In this document: positions 42,934 through 57,900 of the stretch, one piece after another
Numbering within the stretch: position 1 is the stretch's first letter
Layout of the letters: each line of letters starts with the position of its first letter
Assembly (NCBI RefSeq): GCF_900128415.1
Contig: NZ_LT635772.1
Span: 744,001-808,000 of the forward strand
Source: Anaerococcus mediterraneensis
Lineage (GTDB): Bacteria; Bacillota; Clostridia; Tissierellales; Peptoniphilaceae
Length of the DNA: 64,000 nt
Reading direction: 5' to 3'
Position numbers and translations under genes: made by a program
Notes under the pieces: generated by a model
Database searches by the model: none
The model's input: only the letters and a program-made list of their open reading frames with translations
What the model was told of the DNA's origin: nothing

Positions 42934-45900
42934 CACGATTTTAAGAAAAACTTTTGCCCTAATCATATCTGTGGTCATGTCAGTACCAACAGGTGTTTTT
43001 GCAGCAGAAAACCAGGGCAAAGTATATGACAAAAACACATCTGTCATGGGACTAGCAGAAAACAAAGCCCCTGATACAGAGATAGGAGCACAAGATAAAA
43101 GTCAGATAGAAAAAGACCTAGATAATTATAAAGTCACTATGACTGCAAGGCTAGACCAAAGTCTGGAAAAAATCCATTATCAGATACGCCTTTCTAAAAA
43201 AGAGATAAAGGCCCAAGATGAAAAAGAAAGAGAAAAAGACCACAAGGATATATCTATAAATCTTGGTCTAAACCCAAATTCATCTATAAATGCTATCAGA
43301 CTCCTATCTGCCAAAGAAAACTTCACTAATCCAACAGACATACAAACTGAGACTAAGGACATAGATCAAAATGATCCGATAAAGAGCCTGACAATCACTA
43401 CAAAAGACTATGACGAAATAATCATGGACTTTGAAGCAGATGTGAGAAAGATGATGGACAAGAGAACCTATGACCTCCTAGTCAGTCTAAAAGAAGACGA
43501 AAAGATAGACAGTTTCACCTATGGACTAAAAGCAGAAAAAACCATAGAGGTCCAAGATGATAGACAAGTAGAAAAAATAGACCTCTTAGCAGACCAAGAA
43601 GCCCACAACAATATAAAAGGTGAATACATCAGTGAAGGATTTATAAAATTCCTACAGACTAAAGATTCTATCCTTTGGACAGATTTCATAGCAAATCATG
43701 ACAAGGAAAAATCACTTATCACCTACGATTTTAACCTAGACCAAAACCAAGATAGTAAAGACTCTACTGTAGATATAGACTATTTTGAAAACACAGGTAC
43801 AGGCTACATACTCAAAAAAGAATATTCACAGTCTATAGCCTTTGCGAAAAAAATCGAGCTAGAGATCCCAGCAGGCTTTATAGCAAAACTAAGTCTAAAA
43901 ACAAAAGTAGACAAGAAAAACACTGCTATAAAAAATTATTCCCTAAATAATAGGGTCGTAAAAAACCCTATATATATAGAAGGAAATAATGACAAAGAAA
44001 AAACAGACGAGTCAGAAGACCCTGCGCCGGCAGAAAAACCTGCAGAAAATCTTGAAAAAGAGAACAAAGATCAAAAAACTGCACAAGATAAAAATCCAGA
44101 GGCAAATGAGCCTACAAAGACAGAAGAAAATAAAGAGGCTCCAAAAACTCAGCCAGAGACAAAAGACGACCTCAAAGAAAGCAATACCGAGATCAAGGCA
44201 GAAGATTCTACTGGCAAGGATATCCCAGTAGAGGTCAAAGAAAAAGAGAAAAAAGAAGAGAAAAATGACCAACCACAAATCTCTGCCCTTATCCTAAATA
44301 GAGACGGTCTTATCTCAAAACTAGAAAAAGAAAACAAACTAGATGACTCAAAGAAAACTGCTATTGACGAGCTAGCATCTAGACTTGTTTCATACAATGA
44401 TGAAAAAATCACCTACCAAGAGCTCCTAGACTACACCAAGTCCATAGGAGAAAGGTATGGCATAGAAAAAGCTGACCTAGGATATTTTATAGACTCTATG
44501 ATAGCTGGCCTTAACCAAAATACAAATAAGGCAGCTAAACTAGAAAGCAAATTCATCCTAGACTATGCTTATCCAGAAAAGCCTGAGACAGAAAATAAGG
44601 CCCCAGAAAAAACTGAGCCAGAAGAAAAATCTCAAGATAAGATCTCAGGAGATAAAACTGATCAAAATAAAGATCAGGAGAAAGAGTCTACAAACAAAGA
44701 CCAAAACCAAAAAGACAATTCTAGTCCAGCTCAAAACAAAACAGCTGAAACAAAAACTGAAACAAAACAAGAGACAGCTGTAGAAACCTTTGACAAGGAC
44801 CTAGAAAAACTAAAAGAAGATGCCAAAAACACAAAGGGCGACAAAAACGGCCTAGTAGAAGGCATCAAAGGTCTATTCGGTCAAACAGACTTACAAAAAG
44901 CTGACAAAGAACTAAAGAAAGCCCTAGCCGATGAAAAAAACGGCCTAGAAGAAATCCAAAATCTCCTAGATAGCTTTGAGAAAAAATACAAACTATCAAA
45001 AGCTGACCAAGCCAAACTAATGGATGACAATGGCGATGCTATTAAAAAATTAATAGCAAAAGATGGTAACGAAAACTTCAGACCATCCATGTTTTTCTCT
45101 AACCCAGTAGGATCTAGCCCTAATGATCTAGAAAACAAAAAATTCACAATTAGGACTAGACTTGACACCTCAACTATTACTGGGCCAATTCAACCGGGTC
45201 AATATTTTGAAATTAAGCTAGATCCAAGACTTACTGTTAAAAGTGGAACCACTCTACCAAACATAGTCAACGACGGAACTGTTTTAGCAACACCTGAATA
45301 CATTCCAGGTACAAATACAATTAAATACACAGTTAAAAATCCAATAGCAAAGAATTTACAAATCCCATTAAATATAGATGTTGATTATGATGTAAAAAAA
45401 ATAACTGAACTAGATGGAATAAAAGACACACACACTATTAACAACTCTATTTCTGGTCTAGGTGTCATAAAACCTGTAAAACTCCCAGAAGTAATAGTCA
45501 ATAATAACGGTGACGTCATCAATGGTATAACAGAGCCAGATAGCCATGATGTACTTCAGATAGTGGAACCAGGATCTGATTATCAAGTTTCTATGGATGC
45601 TCATGGTTCCCCAGTGGTAAAAAACGGTAAGCTTGTAGCAGTGAAATGGTCAGTAAGGTTTACATCAACCAAAGACCTATTAAACTTAGGTCTGTCATCA
45701 AACGCCACCACGGTAAAGGGATCTGGTCTAGGAAATCTTAGCAATCTAATGCTAAATGGTGAAGAAATAAAAACAAAAAATGATGGCCTATCTACGAATG
45801 AAATTGAAGGTAAGCTAGGTATAGTTTCATCCAAAAACCACACCTTAAAAAAATCTACAAGAGAAGTACTTTATACATTCCAAACAAATATAACCAATCC

Positions 45901-48900
45901 TCAAGAAAAATATGCCCTAGACTTATCTGTTGCTCTTAACAATATTAAGAAAACAGGAGCAGTAAGATTAGTTTATGATGCAGCAGATGCCAAGACTTAT
46001 ATAGATGATACGACAAGTAAACGTGCAGGCATCAATAACAGGACAACAATATTTGGTGAGTTTACATCAGAGAGGACTGCTAGATGGACTGTTACAGACC
46101 AGGTATCAACTGGTGATGAAAATAATGGTCTTCCACTTGCAAAAAGAGAACTAGGCGGTGACCAAGATCTAAAATCTGCTAAAATGGCGGTTTATGGCCT
46201 AAATGAAGCAGACGGCAAGATGGTTGTAAAACAAGGAGAAACCGACCTAAGCAATAAAATACCAGACAAAGAAACTAATCCAAATGAAAAACAATTACCA
46301 GGTAGGATCGCAGTATATGAATTTGATACAGACATTAATGATTCTGAAGCTGGTTATTCGCTATCAGGTGTAAATATCAATAAATACCAACCTATAAAGA
46401 TCAAACAATCTTGGGCTGGTATTGATTACACCAAGAATATGCCAGGACAAACCATAAAAGTCCAAGATTCTGATGAAAATGACTTAACTTATCCGCTAAG
46501 CGTTAGTGAAGGTACAAGAGGAGAATCATCAAGAGAATTCAACCTGCCAGCAGTTAAAACTTGGAAAATTGGAGATGATGGATCAGAAACAAAGATTAGT
46601 CCAATAATAGTTCAAGAATTACCAAAGTCTAAACAAATTGGTAACAAGACCTACACTTATAAGGAAAAGTACAACTACTATTCACTCCAAGATAAGGCTT
46701 ATAGCATCTATAACATAATGACCGAGTCAACAAATGAAAAAGATGCTGATTTTATTATTGTAAAGACTGATAGCAAAGATTCTACAAAGAAACTTCCTGG
46801 AGCAGAATTTACACTCCAAAGCTCAAGAGAAGCCTATACTCTACAAACAGATGAGAACGGGCAAGCCAGCTTCAAAAATATTAGTCCGGGAACTTATACT
46901 TTAATAGAAAATAAGGCTCCAGCTGGCTATAAACTAGATCAAAGTGTAAAACAAATTACTGTATCTAATGATGGTAAAGTATCAGTCACAGGAAATAATA
47001 TTTCTATGCAGGGTGGCCATATAGGAACTGTTACTGCTAGACACAACTACTATCCATCCTATCCATCATACATGAATGCCATGCATTATGGTAATATAGA
47101 CCAAAATGGCAATATAGAATTTTATATCTACCTAAAACCAGAAGCCGATGTTAATGGAGGAAGCACCAATAAGGATACAAGACTAAACCTTAACATAGCA
47201 GGTGGTGGAACTATTTCATCAGTAGAAGCTATCGATGTAGGACCAAATAATAGGTATAACGTTAGAAACCAAATGCAAAATCAAACTGCAGGAACAGTAT
47301 CTGGTAGCAATGTTATAAATGCTTCAAGTCAATACTCTAAGACCATCACAGGTAATGACAATGTAAAAGAGCCATTCACAGGAAAAACTGGCTACCAAAT
47401 CAAATTCCCATCAGAAAGATTTAATAAAGATTGGGGATTCCTAGTAAAGGTCAAAGCGACTGGTGGAACCAGCACAAGCTCAGTTTCCTATGATTGGATT
47501 ACAGACAATCCTAGTTATACTAATGAGGCTAGGATCCAAGAGTCAATTGGTCTTTCAACATCAAAGTCAACGAATACTGGAAAGAATGATGAAGTAAAAC
47601 TAAATATAACCAACGAGGAATTCCAAAAATCTCCTATAGAAATCTACAAGTTAGATGAAAATGGAGTTGACGCACTAACAGGAGCTACATTTAGACTGTT
47701 AGATTCTAATAAGAATCCTGTAATGGATGCACAAGCTGTATTAACAGATAGCAACCCAAAGGAATCAAAAGCATATTTTGGAAAACAATCTCCAGGGAAA
47801 TATACAATAGAAGAAATCAAAGCTCCAGAAAGATACAAAAAGTCAAATGTTGTATTTGATGTAAATGTAACAGACGACGGCAAGGTAACCTATAAGGCTA
47901 GATTTAAAGATGGCAACGGTACACCTATAAACGGTATAGATTATATTATCGAAGATGTAGAGATTGGACAGGGACAAGACCAAACCACAGTATCGGTTAT
48001 AAGCCAGAGTATGACCCTCCAAGAAAAACAAAATCAACCAGATGACGGTCGTATCGGTTGGACTGAAGGAGTCTGGGAAGCCTACGGTATAGAATCCTAT
48101 AGGTACGATGGGTCCTTTACCATAGCCAACGCTGTTAAGGGTGGTAAATTGAAAATCCAGTTCGACCCTAACCTAGACTTTAGAAGATATGTATACGAAA
48201 TACCTGATCTTAAAGATGGTGATGGCAATTTATTAGCAAAACCATACTTCAATTATGATACCAACCTTTTAACCTATGTATTTGAAAATAATGCTGCTAA
48301 TGTAAACGCATCAATGCAAATTATAGGTATCATTCCAGATAAGTATTTTGCAACTCAAACCAATAATAAAAGTGGATATAATTTCAAGATAACAGTAGAT
48401 CCAGACAATCCTAACGTCAGAAATATGAATGCTGCCGTTTCTTATCCTGACAAGCAAACAACTGCAAGTACTAACAATATATTGCCTGTAAATATAAAAA
48501 CGGACTATTATTCTTATGACTCCCAAGGTGGGGGTGGACCACTTACAAGTGAATACATCACAGATATTTATGAGAGTGATGGAAACATCTACATGAAGGC
48601 TGTTTCTTATTATAACCCAACCAACATGTCTAGTGGTCAAAGAACTATTAGACTTGACTGGATGTCAATGAAAAAACCAAGACCGGGATTGGAATACTAC
48701 AAAGCAGAAGGAAAGCCGGCTTTTGACTTTAATGATTTAAAAGTTTATAAGGTATATGGAAATCAAGATACCAAGCAAAGATTAATGCCACTATCCTATG
48801 GTATAAGGCCAGAACAGGACACTTCTAACTACAACAGGGTTTATTCAAAATCAATAATAGATCCTAATAGAGGTTTTTCAGAATCTGGCGGAGATGTTAG

Positions 48901-51900
48901 GGTTACCTATAGACCAGAATATATCAAATCATCTGAAGGTTTGTTAGATTATGGTCATGAAAAGCACCCTCTAGAAATAGACTTACCTAGAGTAAGCGGA
49001 AATGAAGGTTATGTAATAGTACAAACCTTCAAGGTTACTAACGAAACAAGATTTAAGGAATTGTGGAGTGGTTATTATCTATCCAATGGTAATAGACATA
49101 CAGGATCTTACCAAAAAGGTAACTACAACTGGGCACTAGGCTCAGAGACAGGTAAAGAGATACCAACCTTCTACTCACAGAAAATCAAGCTCATAAATAA
49201 AAAATACACACCAGGATCCTTCAAAATCAAAAAAACAAATGAAGTAGATAATTCAAATCTTCCTGGAGCTATTTTTGAACTAAAGAGTACAGATGGTAAA
49301 TATTTCAATAGAGTTAGTGGTTCTGATGGTATTGTAGAATTCAACAACCTAGAACCAGGCATCTATACCCTAGTTGAGGCCCAAGCTCCAAAAAATTTCA
49401 TTAAGTCAAATAGAAGATGGCAAGTAGTTGTTTATGACACTGGCGATGTAATTATAAGAGAAATAGGTACAGGTGTTCCGCTTTCAGGAAAAGATACTAT
49501 TGTGATACCTGTTTCTAACAAACCAGTCGGAGAAGACTTCAAAATTTATAAGAAAGACTTCGCAGGCAAACCACTTCCTGGTGCAACATTTGTTGTTAAA
49601 AATGAGAATGACCAAATCCTAAAAACTGCAAAATCTAACGATAACGGTGTTGTAGAGTTTAAAGGTTTAAACAAAGGAACCTATATAATAGAAGAATCTG
49701 AAGCCCCAACAGGCTACAAGAAACTTGATAAAAAATGGGTACTTGTAATTGATGATCAAGGCAACAAAAAAATATACAACTACAGAGAGAAAGCTGATTC
49801 TACAAATCCACTTAACTCTATAATAGAAAAAGAAAAGGTAAATTGGGTTAACGTAGCAGGCAGGAGCCTAGATGGATGGAACCTATACGACAATAGACGT
49901 GCTGACTGGACAGGTAACTACCCAAAGCCATTCAAACTAGGTACAAGAATTGTAGCTATAAACAAAGATGAAAATTATGTCATCCAAAGATATGTTATAA
50001 ATCCAGAAGCAAATGATATAAAAGCAACCACTGCAACCATCCATAGAGAAAAACTAGAATATACAAATATGGATTGGTTCGAGGGAAATGCTAGCCCAAA
50101 TAAAGACTACCAGGTATATAAGCTTAACAAGGCCATAACAGGTCCAATTGCTGATATCAGGCTCTCTGAATATGGGGCAGAAAACATAACCGCTCAAGTT
50201 AGTAACTCTGTAAAACAAGTAAGTGGCAGGTATGGAGAACCAATGAGGATGAGTCTTGACCTACCAGCAACCAAAACACCAATTGTTGTGGACATTAAAG
50301 TCCCTTATCACCAGTCTTCTGGTGGAGTTGGTACAGGTATGGACTGGGTAGAAAATGGCACAACTTATTGGAAATCTGATTACTACGAAAGAGTAGATAT
50401 CATAAAAGAATCTGGGCCAGTCCTTCAAGAATCCAAGGGTATCCAAGGTTCTTATATAGGAGAAGGATCCCTAGATGTAAACAACGAACCTAAAACCTAT
50501 GGTTTCAAGATCAAAAAAGTCAAAGAAGATAATACTGACCAAGTAGTAAAGGGAGCAGAATTCAAACTAACAGGACCTGAACCAAGCACAGAAGAAAGAT
50601 ACATGACAACAGGTTCAAATGGTATCATATCTTTCGATAAGCTAAAAGCAGGTACCTACAAACTAGTTGAAAACAAATCAGCTCCAGGTTATGAGAAGTC
50701 AAACGTCGAATGGACAGTTAGGATAACTGACGAAGGCAGGGTATTTATAAAACAAGATACTAACTCAGCTCGTAGTCCAGAAAAACCTAACGCCACAGTA
50801 TCAGTTCCTGACAACCAACCAGAACCAACACCACAACCAGCCCAAGCCTTTAGACAAGCCCGAGAATTCAGATCTGCTATGCTAAGGTCTGCAGCCATCC
50901 CAGAAGATGACATGGGACTAGAAATCGGAGAAAATATCATCTCAAACCCAGTAAGGGCTGAAAGTGATTGGGAAGCTGTCGATCCAAGTAAATCAGAAGG
51001 TAGAACTAACAAAACTCATACCGGCAATTACATGGAAACGAAAATCACTGAAATCAACAAACAAGATGACAGATTCAGACAAATATTCTTGTTCAAACCA
51101 GGAACTAGAAACTTTGCTGGAAAGATTGAAATCCACAGAGAACCAGAAAGCGACCTTTATTTAAAACTAGGAAATAAGGAAATATCAAACGTAAAATTTT
51201 ATGAAGTTGATGCAACTTCGACAATAGGTAATATTACTGGTAAAAAAGAGCTTAGAATTACTCCTAGACAAGAGAGAAATGGTAACGGTCCAATGAGGAT
51301 CAAAGCAACTCTTCAAAGCAATAAAACAATATTGGTTGAAGTAGAAACATCATATGCAGCTAATGGGTCATTAGGTCTAGGAGCAGACTATGAATTTGGT
51401 AATAAATCAGGTCCATATGATAACTCAAAGAATTCATGGGCAGGCGACTCTTATGCGAACGAAGATGGAGTAAATAAAAACAAAGAAGGTAAGCATAAGG
51501 TAAACATAGACCCTAATATTCAAAATGGTAAGGTTACAAGTGATAAAAATGAGGCGGCAAATGATGAAATAGTAACCTTAACTGTAACACCAAATCCAGG
51601 CTATGAACTTGAAAGCTTAACAGTTGCAGGAGTGGATGCTACACAAGCTGGTCAAAAAGGTAAAGTTACAGTTAGAATGGCAAATAAAGATATAAATGTA
51701 ACTGCGACATTTAAGAAAGTAGTAACTTATCCTGTAACCATCAAACCTACTCAAAATGGTAAGGTTACAAGTGATAAGTCTCAAGCTAAATACGGTGAAG
51801 ATGTCACTATAACTGTAAAAGCAGACCCAGGTTATAGATTGAAACAACTTTATATAAATGGCCCTGCGTCTGATTATACTCAAGCTATTTATAATGGTAA

Positions 51901-54900
51901 CGGTCAAATGACCTTCCCAATGGGCAACTTCAGAGCTGATGTATATGCAGTATTTGAGAGAGATCCAAATATGGCTATATTAAGCTTTGCACCAAATGGT
52001 GGTTCTGGCACAATGGAAAATGTTGCTGTTCCAAAAAATAAAAGATACAAGATACCAGAGTGCACATTCAATCCTCCACCAGGAAAGATATTTAAAACAT
52101 GGGATATATATGGATATAAATATGCACCGGGATCTTATGCTACAATAGACGATGATTACACATTTACAGCTGAGTGGCAGGATGCACCAGTTAACCTAGT
52201 AAGCATCAGTGTAAACAGCACAAACCACAAGACAAACTACAAGCTAGGCGAGCCACTTGATGTGACAAACCTAACCATAGAAGCAAGTATGTCTGACGGA
52301 ACTACAAGGACTATTGATGTAACACCTGATATGGTATCAGGATTTGATTCTAGCCAAGCTACTACAAACAAGCTTTTGACAATAACATATCAAGGCAAAA
52401 CAACAAGCTATAATATCAATGTTTCTAAACCTGAGCAAACATCTCACAGCATAGGTGTAGTTCCAAATAGACCTAATGGTTCTATTACAGCACCTACTTC
52501 TGCAAGAACTGGAGATAAGGTCACAATAACATCAATCAAACCAGACCCAGAATATGAGCTTGATAAGATAGAAGTCCAAGATAGAAATGGCAAAGTTCTC
52601 GCAACTACTGATGCAAGCAACAGCTTCACCATGCCAGACCAAGATGTTTATCTAATGGCATACTTCAAGAAAAAAACTAGCCAACAAAGATATGAAATAG
52701 GCATAGATGGTGATCCTTTGAGAAGTGTCACAGTTACACCAGAAAAAGGAATTTCAGGCCAAGCTGAAGAAGGCGAAAAAGTAAATGTAAGTGTTAGAAC
52801 GAATAGTCCTAACTATACATTAAAGAGTATATTCGTGAAAAAACCAAATGGCCAACTTGTTGATTTTGTGAAGACAGGCCCAACAACTGGTTACTTCATT
52901 ATGCCAGCAACAGACGTTACAGTTTATACTACTCTAAGCAATATAGTAGCAGGATCCTATGAAGTAAAAATAGTCGATAGTCAAAATGGCTATGTAAATA
53001 CTGATAAGGTAGTTGCAAAACCAGGAGAAACAGTCACTCTTACACCTGTACCTGCTAAAGGCTATAAACTTGGATCATACACAGTTACTTATGGATTAGG
53101 CAATGAGATAACAGTTACAGATAATAAGTTTACGATGCCAAATTCGCCTGTAAATGTAAAAGCAAGCTTTATTTCTGAGGGAACTCCAACTCCTTCTGAT
53201 AAGGAGATAGAAATTCCTGAAGGTAAGTATGCACAGATTACAAACGAGCAAACTGGTATCGAGCTTAAGATCTTCAAGAAAAACTCAGCTGATGCAGCCC
53301 TTCAAGGTGCGGAATTCAAGCTTGAAAAGACAAATGATGATTATACACAAATAGATACAGACTTCGGTGAGGTTATAGCAGAATCTGATCAAGACGGTAA
53401 TGTTACCTTCAACAAAGATGGAAAAGCTGTCAAGCTAAAACCTGGAAAATACTTGTTAACAGAGACCAAATCACCAGCTGGTTACAAACAACCAGCAGCA
53501 CCTTGGAAGCTACAAGTAGTAGAAGAGGGCGGACAACTTGTTATTAAAGAAAGTGGTCCTAAACACACATCTACTTCATATCTATCATCTGAGGGTGCTC
53601 AAGCAGGCGACAATTTGAATTCAACTGATAAAATCAAGTATAAGTCAATAATCAAGAGTATAGACCCTGTTAACAAGACCTTTATCCAAAGGATCTATGT
53701 AGATACAAGGGGATACAAGGGTTCTGATAAGATCAACGTCCAAATTACTCCTACTACAAAGAGAGAAGAGATTGATACACCTTCTGCACCTCCAGAAACA
53801 ACTAAGGGCGGTGTCAAGACTGCTTATAGGACAACTTATAAGATATCAAATCCTGGACAAAATCTCACAGATGAACAAATAAAAGAAATTTTAAATGACT
53901 ACGATTTAAGAAAGTCAGACGTATCAGTAATAAACACCGCAAGGTGGAGACCATTTGATTGGGGCTTTGATGAAGACCAAATCAACCTATCTAATGATGG
54001 AGTCTACTTCATAGATATAGAAGGCTTCTATGATGATAACATCAAAGACCTTAAAGAAATAGAGCTCAAGGTAGACTTCTATGGTGGAGAGAGAATCTTT
54101 GCTCAAAGAACATTTGAAAATGGAGAACTAGGTTGGAAATACGATAAGGATATTGGAGCTACGGGTGGTCTACAAACCAAGAGAGATGCGGCTTACCAGC
54201 AAGGTATGGAAGCCTTATATGCTTACTACGCATACTATTATGGTGAAGCCAATGCAAAGGCTTGGTTCTATGGCAATTCTGATAATCAAAAATATGCAGT
54301 TTGGTTAAGAAAAGGTGCAACTATCAATGGAAGATACTATGATGCAGGTCGCATTGTATTGGCATCTGATACAACTGATCCAAATAGTTATTACAATAAA
54401 AATCCTATCCAAACCTCATATACAAAGGCAAAAATCGAAGATTTGTATTCTTCAGATAGAGTCAAGAATGTGCCACAAGATGGAATGAGAATAACAAACG
54501 AAGATGAGACCTACAACATCACCTTCTCTAAGCACGCTAGATTAGAAACAGATCCAGCTAAAGAAGACTTCAACAAAAACAGGCTCGAAGGCGCAGTATT
54601 CAAGCTCCAAAAGAAGGAAGGTTCCTTCTGGTATGATGTTGATAATTCATATGTAGCATCAGCCTTCAATGGTTACTTTGGTTTTAGAAGACTAGAGCCA
54701 GGTCGTTATAGACTTTTAGAGGTCACACCTCCTCAAGGTTATAAGCCTATTGATGGACCACTTTTAGAGTTTACAATAAAACAAATTGATACAAGGTCTG
54801 GCAAAATCATCAATCCTAGAACTAAAAAAGAAGTAGATTTGATTGACCTAACAATAGTAGATCCATACAACCAAGAAAAAATAGCTCTTAATTCAGCAAA

Positions 54901-57900
54901 AGCGAAAATCAAAGGTGATACTACTGATGCGGTTTATAATTTCAGTGATTTAGTAAAGGATGAAAAATTCAACATTGATACTTGCTTAATCCTAAGTGAG
55001 GTCAAGGATGAAAGAACTAAAAAACCAAAAGAAATTCCACTAAAACAAGCTAACTATCTTGACCCAGAAACCAATGAACCAATGGGTAGAATTATTTCGG
55101 GAGCCCAAGGTTATATCTCACTAGAATATAAACCAGGTGGTTATGTATCAGAGTATGGCAAGGCTGGATCTTCAGGTGGTTCATTAGTTGACTATGTAAC
55201 AAGTGCAACAGCCAAGAACATGGGTAAGATAATGAACGAAAAACCTGGTAAGGGTAAGGTAACTATCAAAAAGCTTAATGAAAAAGGTGAGGCTCTTGGA
55301 GCAAATGCAGACTCCCAAGGCAATCTAACAGCTGGAGCAGTATTCGAAGCTACAAGGATAAGTAGTAAGAAAGGTCCGGATGGCAAGCCAACAAAAGATG
55401 CTGTCTATAGCGGCATGGTAAATGAAAAAGGTATTCTTGTAATAGAGGGCTTACCAATTGGTGACTATGAACTAAAAGAGGTAAAAAATCCATCAGGTCA
55501 AATAAACACTGGCCAAGTATGGCACTTCACCGTAGGTGGTGTTGGACTTGACCCATATGCTGGTCCAATAGCCAGAACAGGTAGTGACCTTACAGATAAG
55601 ATTAGCATTTCTAAATCTGAAATAAAGGTAATAAGACCAAATGCAGAGGATGAAAAAGCTACCGGATCTGAAGGCAATAGTGTAATAAGACCTCACGTTG
55701 GACAAAGTTTAGAATTTGATAACGAATTCAGTCTCGATCCAACAATTGAAATCAAACCTGGAGATTACTTCGTACTCAAACTATCTGATAATATAGACCT
55801 AGAGGGTGTCAGAACAGATGGAGCATCAAACCTAGACCTCTTCGCTGATGGTGTTGGTACCATAGCCAAGGCAGACTATAACAAAGAAGCAGGAACAATA
55901 ACCTACACATTCACAAAATATGCTGAACAATATAAGTTATTGAACTTTGAAAACAAATTGGCAGCCCATATTAGCCTAAAGAATGTAAGAAACTCCGGCG
56001 ACCAAAAAGTCGGTATAGGCTTAGGTACAGATACTTCAAAATATCATGATATAAATGTCAAATATATTGTAGACACAATAGAAAAAACCTATGACAATGC
56101 TACAGTCAACTTAGCTTCAAAGATTGTAGAGTACAACACCAAGACAGGTGAGTTTGTACATTACTTCTATATCAATAGAGATAGAAGAATTAATTCTAAA
56201 GACTTGTATTTTGAATACAAACCAAGTGTCAATGTAGAAGATCTACAATTAACTTATTACAAGCTAAAGAATAATAATGACACCTATATAAACCAATCTA
56301 TGCCAGAATCATTTGCTGTAAATGAATATGACTGGAACCTACAACCAAAAGGTGGTACTACTCCAGAAAATGTAAATGCAAATAAAACAAAGACATATAA
56401 TATTGGTAATATTGGTCCTCAAGGATCTATGATTGTAAAAGTCACTGGCCGCATGAAAAAAGGCGAAGGAGAAGCTGATATTTTATCCTACAAAGGTATA
56501 TCAGGCCTTTACAGCAAGTATGAATACAAGCGTAAATACGATGTATACAATGATTGGGGATGGTATGTCGGAACAAAAACTGAAACAATCATTTACAACA
56601 TCCCTTATGTAAACAGGTGGGACGCAATTTATGCATTTGATAATACAAATACAGCATCTGCAGATTTGACAATCAGTGCAGTCAATCCAACCAACAAAAT
56701 TCAATTCAAGAAGGTTGATCCATATGGAAAGGAAATAAAACCTGATCTTGACGAAAAAGGTGAATTGATAAAAGATGAAAAAGGCATTGTAAAGGGTGCT
56801 GCTTACTTCTCACTATGGGAAAATAGTGGTACAGCAGAAAAACCAACCGCAACATGGAAAACAAAAGGAAATCCAAAACCTGTTGATAAGGACGGAATAG
56901 TATCTTATGAGAAACTTGAAGAAGGATATTATAAGCTAACAGAATCAACAACTCCACCAGGATTCCTCAAACAAGAAAATTCAGATATCTTCTTTAAAGT
57001 AGATGATTCAGGAAAAATCTATCAGGTATTTTCTATCAAAAACGAGAAGACCAATGAAACAGAAAAGGTCTACAAGGAAGTCGAAGGTACTATCCCAATC
57101 AATATCATAAACTACAAACCAGTTGAGTTTGAAAAGGTAGATGCTGCTGACAATACCAAGAAGCTAAAAGATGCTAAGTTTGAAGTCTACTACAAAGAAA
57201 AATTAGAAGACAAGTATGCTGAAGTCAAGAAAGATGGAGAGACTTTGACCGTCAAATCTGATGAGAAAGGCAAATTCAAGTTAGACCTTACAAAAGATGG
57301 TTACTACGCTCTTAAGGAGATAGAAACTCCAACTGGGTACAAAAAGTTAGACTACACCTATGCTAGAGAGTTTAAACTTGATAAAGGAAGAGTCTACACC
57401 CTAGAAAGAGACCTAGCAAAAGGAACCCTAAATGTGGGTAAAGCTGGAATGATAACCAGTCAGACAATAAAGGTAAACAAAGCTGATGGAACATTTACTC
57501 AAAGACTCCTAATAAATCCAAAATCAATCGAATGGGAGTTTGACGGACCAGACACCCAATTAAGGATTACCCCTAATGGTTGGGACTTTGATGAAGACTA
57601 TAATAAGGGTAAATTCTTGAGGATTGCAGTTTTAGATAATGCAAAAGAAGTAGACAAATATCAAAGCTTTTCAGATTATAATAGAAAGATAGATCCAAGA
57701 TCATATTCACTAAACGCTCCTACACAAATCTATACAATCAGAGATATGTATGATAATAGGAACTATGAAGAGGTTCAGGGAAATGCTAATATTAAAACAA
57801 ACAAGCTATTGCTAGTAGAATTCACTGGAAAATTGAAGGATGGTCAAAAATTACCAGTCAATATAGATATAGAAATACTATCTTATGGTATAGGAAAATC

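Noticed and set aside
43989-44278. Alternative frames inside the adhesin linker rich in Lys or Phe/Leu
   Set aside because: Shadows of the low-complexity linker codons.
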